This document shows positions 35,605 through 36,180 of a stretch of 36,180 nucleotides of DNA, piece after piece; position 1 is the stretch's first letter, and each line of letters opens with the position of its first letter. Position numbers and translations under genes: made by a program. Source of the stretch: Rhodospirillaceae bacterium (GTDB lineage: Bacteria > Pseudomonadota > Gammaproteobacteria > Steroidobacterales > Rariloculaceae). A model generated the notes under the pieces. That model did not search any database and was not told the origin of the DNA. It saw only the letters and a list, made by a program, of their open reading frames with translations. The stretch covers positions 1-36,180 of the forward strand of contig JAHEEN010000010.1 in NCBI GenBank assembly GCA_024640685.1. Reading direction: 5' to 3'.

Positions 35605-36180
35605 ATGGGTAGCTCATTTGAAACGATTGATCGCTTCGCGGCCGCGCTTGCGCAAGCGGTCGTTCGCTGGCGCTACGCCGTCATCGTCGTTGCGGTTGCG
35701 ATTGCCGCGGCGATCGGCACCGGCGCTACGCACCTCGAGTTCGCGAACAACTATCGCGTGTTCTTCTCCGCGGAGAACCCCGAGCTCGTCGCGTTCGAGG
35801 AGCTGCAGGCGACGTATACGAAGAACGACAACTTCCTGTTCGTTGTCGAGCCGAACGGCGGTGACGTCTTCGGTGCGGAGACGATTGCCGCGGTCGAGTC
35901 GTTGACCGATGCGGCGTGGCAGATCCCTTACGCGATTCGCGTCGACTCGATCAGCAACTTCCAGCACAGCTATGCCGTCGACGACGATCTGATCGTCGAG
36001 GATTTATTCGTTAACGGCGCTGAGCTAAACGACGCCGAGCGCGCGCGCCGCGGCGCGATTGCGTTGGCCGAGCCACTGCTGCGCAGCCAGCTCGTGACGC
36101 CGGACGCCGATGCGACGGCCGTCAACGTCGTGCTGCAGTATCCGGAGGAGTCGCTGACGGAGATTCCCGAGGCCGTCGAG
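35605..36180 (+). CDS. RND-superfamily (MMPL/COG1033-type) exporter, 3' partial
   Basis: Only the first 192 residues lie in the window. After a short cytoplasmic N-terminus (MGSSFETIDRFAAALAQAVV) comes the first TM helix at about residues 24-40 (YAVIVVAVAIAAAIGTG). A periplasmic porter-type domain follows (HLEFANNYRVFFSAENPELV, TYTKNDNFLFVVEPNGGDVF, PYAIRVDSISNFQHSY). This start is typical of single-chain RND exporters of the MMPL/patched group, which move lipids or hydrophobic compounds using the proton gradient. The ATG at 35605 has a perfect AGGAGG seven bases upstream. Control by the upstream TetR is likely from the shared operator-like elements. Substrate cannot be told from the fragment. 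Confidence 0.9.
   Translation, partial: MGSSFETIDRFAAALAQAVVRWRYAVIVVAVAIAAAIGTGATHLEFANNYRVFFSAENPELVAFEELQATYTKNDNFLFVVEPNGGDVFGAETIAAVESLTDAAWQIPYAIRVDSISNFQHSYAVDDDLIVEDLFVNGAELNDAERARRGAIALAEPLLRSQLVTPDADATAVNVVLQYPEESLTEIPEAVE

Overview
The window reads as a chromosome segment of a GC-rich gammaproteobacterium. The first third has typical gammaproteobacterial gene order: bamB-der, convergent metX-family gene and xseA, divergent guaBA, then tadA facing mltF. In E. coli, bamB and der follow hisS-yfgM, and xseA is divergent from guaBA. The metX-type gene resembles the serine O-succinyltransferases known from Xanthomonas relatives, which hints at a lineage near Xanthomonadales, Steroidobacterales or Woeseiales. 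That placement is an inference, not a measurement.

Layout. 1-9029: housekeeping genes for outer-membrane protein assembly (bamB, 5' end cut off), ribosome assembly (der), sulfur amino acid synthesis, DNA repair (xseA), GMP synthesis (guaB, guaA) and tRNA editing (tadA). 9082-10488: mltF on the minus strand. The purL gene that is commonly divergent from mltF is absent. 10803-11534: a minus-strand membrane protein of unknown function.

11830-21868: nine plus-strand genes, mostly overlapping or closely spaced. They encode a small secreted beta/coiled-coil protein, a 626-aa secreted TPR protein, a 1068-aa TPR lipoprotein, a 237-aa TPR lipoprotein, a 120-aa secreted protein, one TolQ/ExbB, two TolR/ExbD and a TonB/AgmX-like protein. 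The parts resemble the Agl-Glt trans-envelope machine of Myxococcus: a proton-driven motor, TPR proteins and a periplasm-spanning AgmX-type arm. One of the two TolR-like proteins lacks the proton-carrying Asp.

22753-34790: two very large, translationally coupled genes. The first encodes a 2202-aa secreted DUF11-repeat protein with a degenerate C-terminal OmpA-like domain. The second encodes an 1810-aa protein with three OmpA-like domains followed by a predicted large outer-membrane beta-barrel. The pair looks like a surface fibre with its outer-membrane anchor or exporter, and may be a partner of the preceding motor cluster.

34908-36180: a TetR regulator and the start of an RND/MMPL-family exporter. 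Three copies of a TTGACCrAnnrGTmAT element, one before tetR and two before the exporter, make a plausible autoregulated circuit.

No tRNA, rRNA, CRISPR array, insertion sequence or phage gene was seen.
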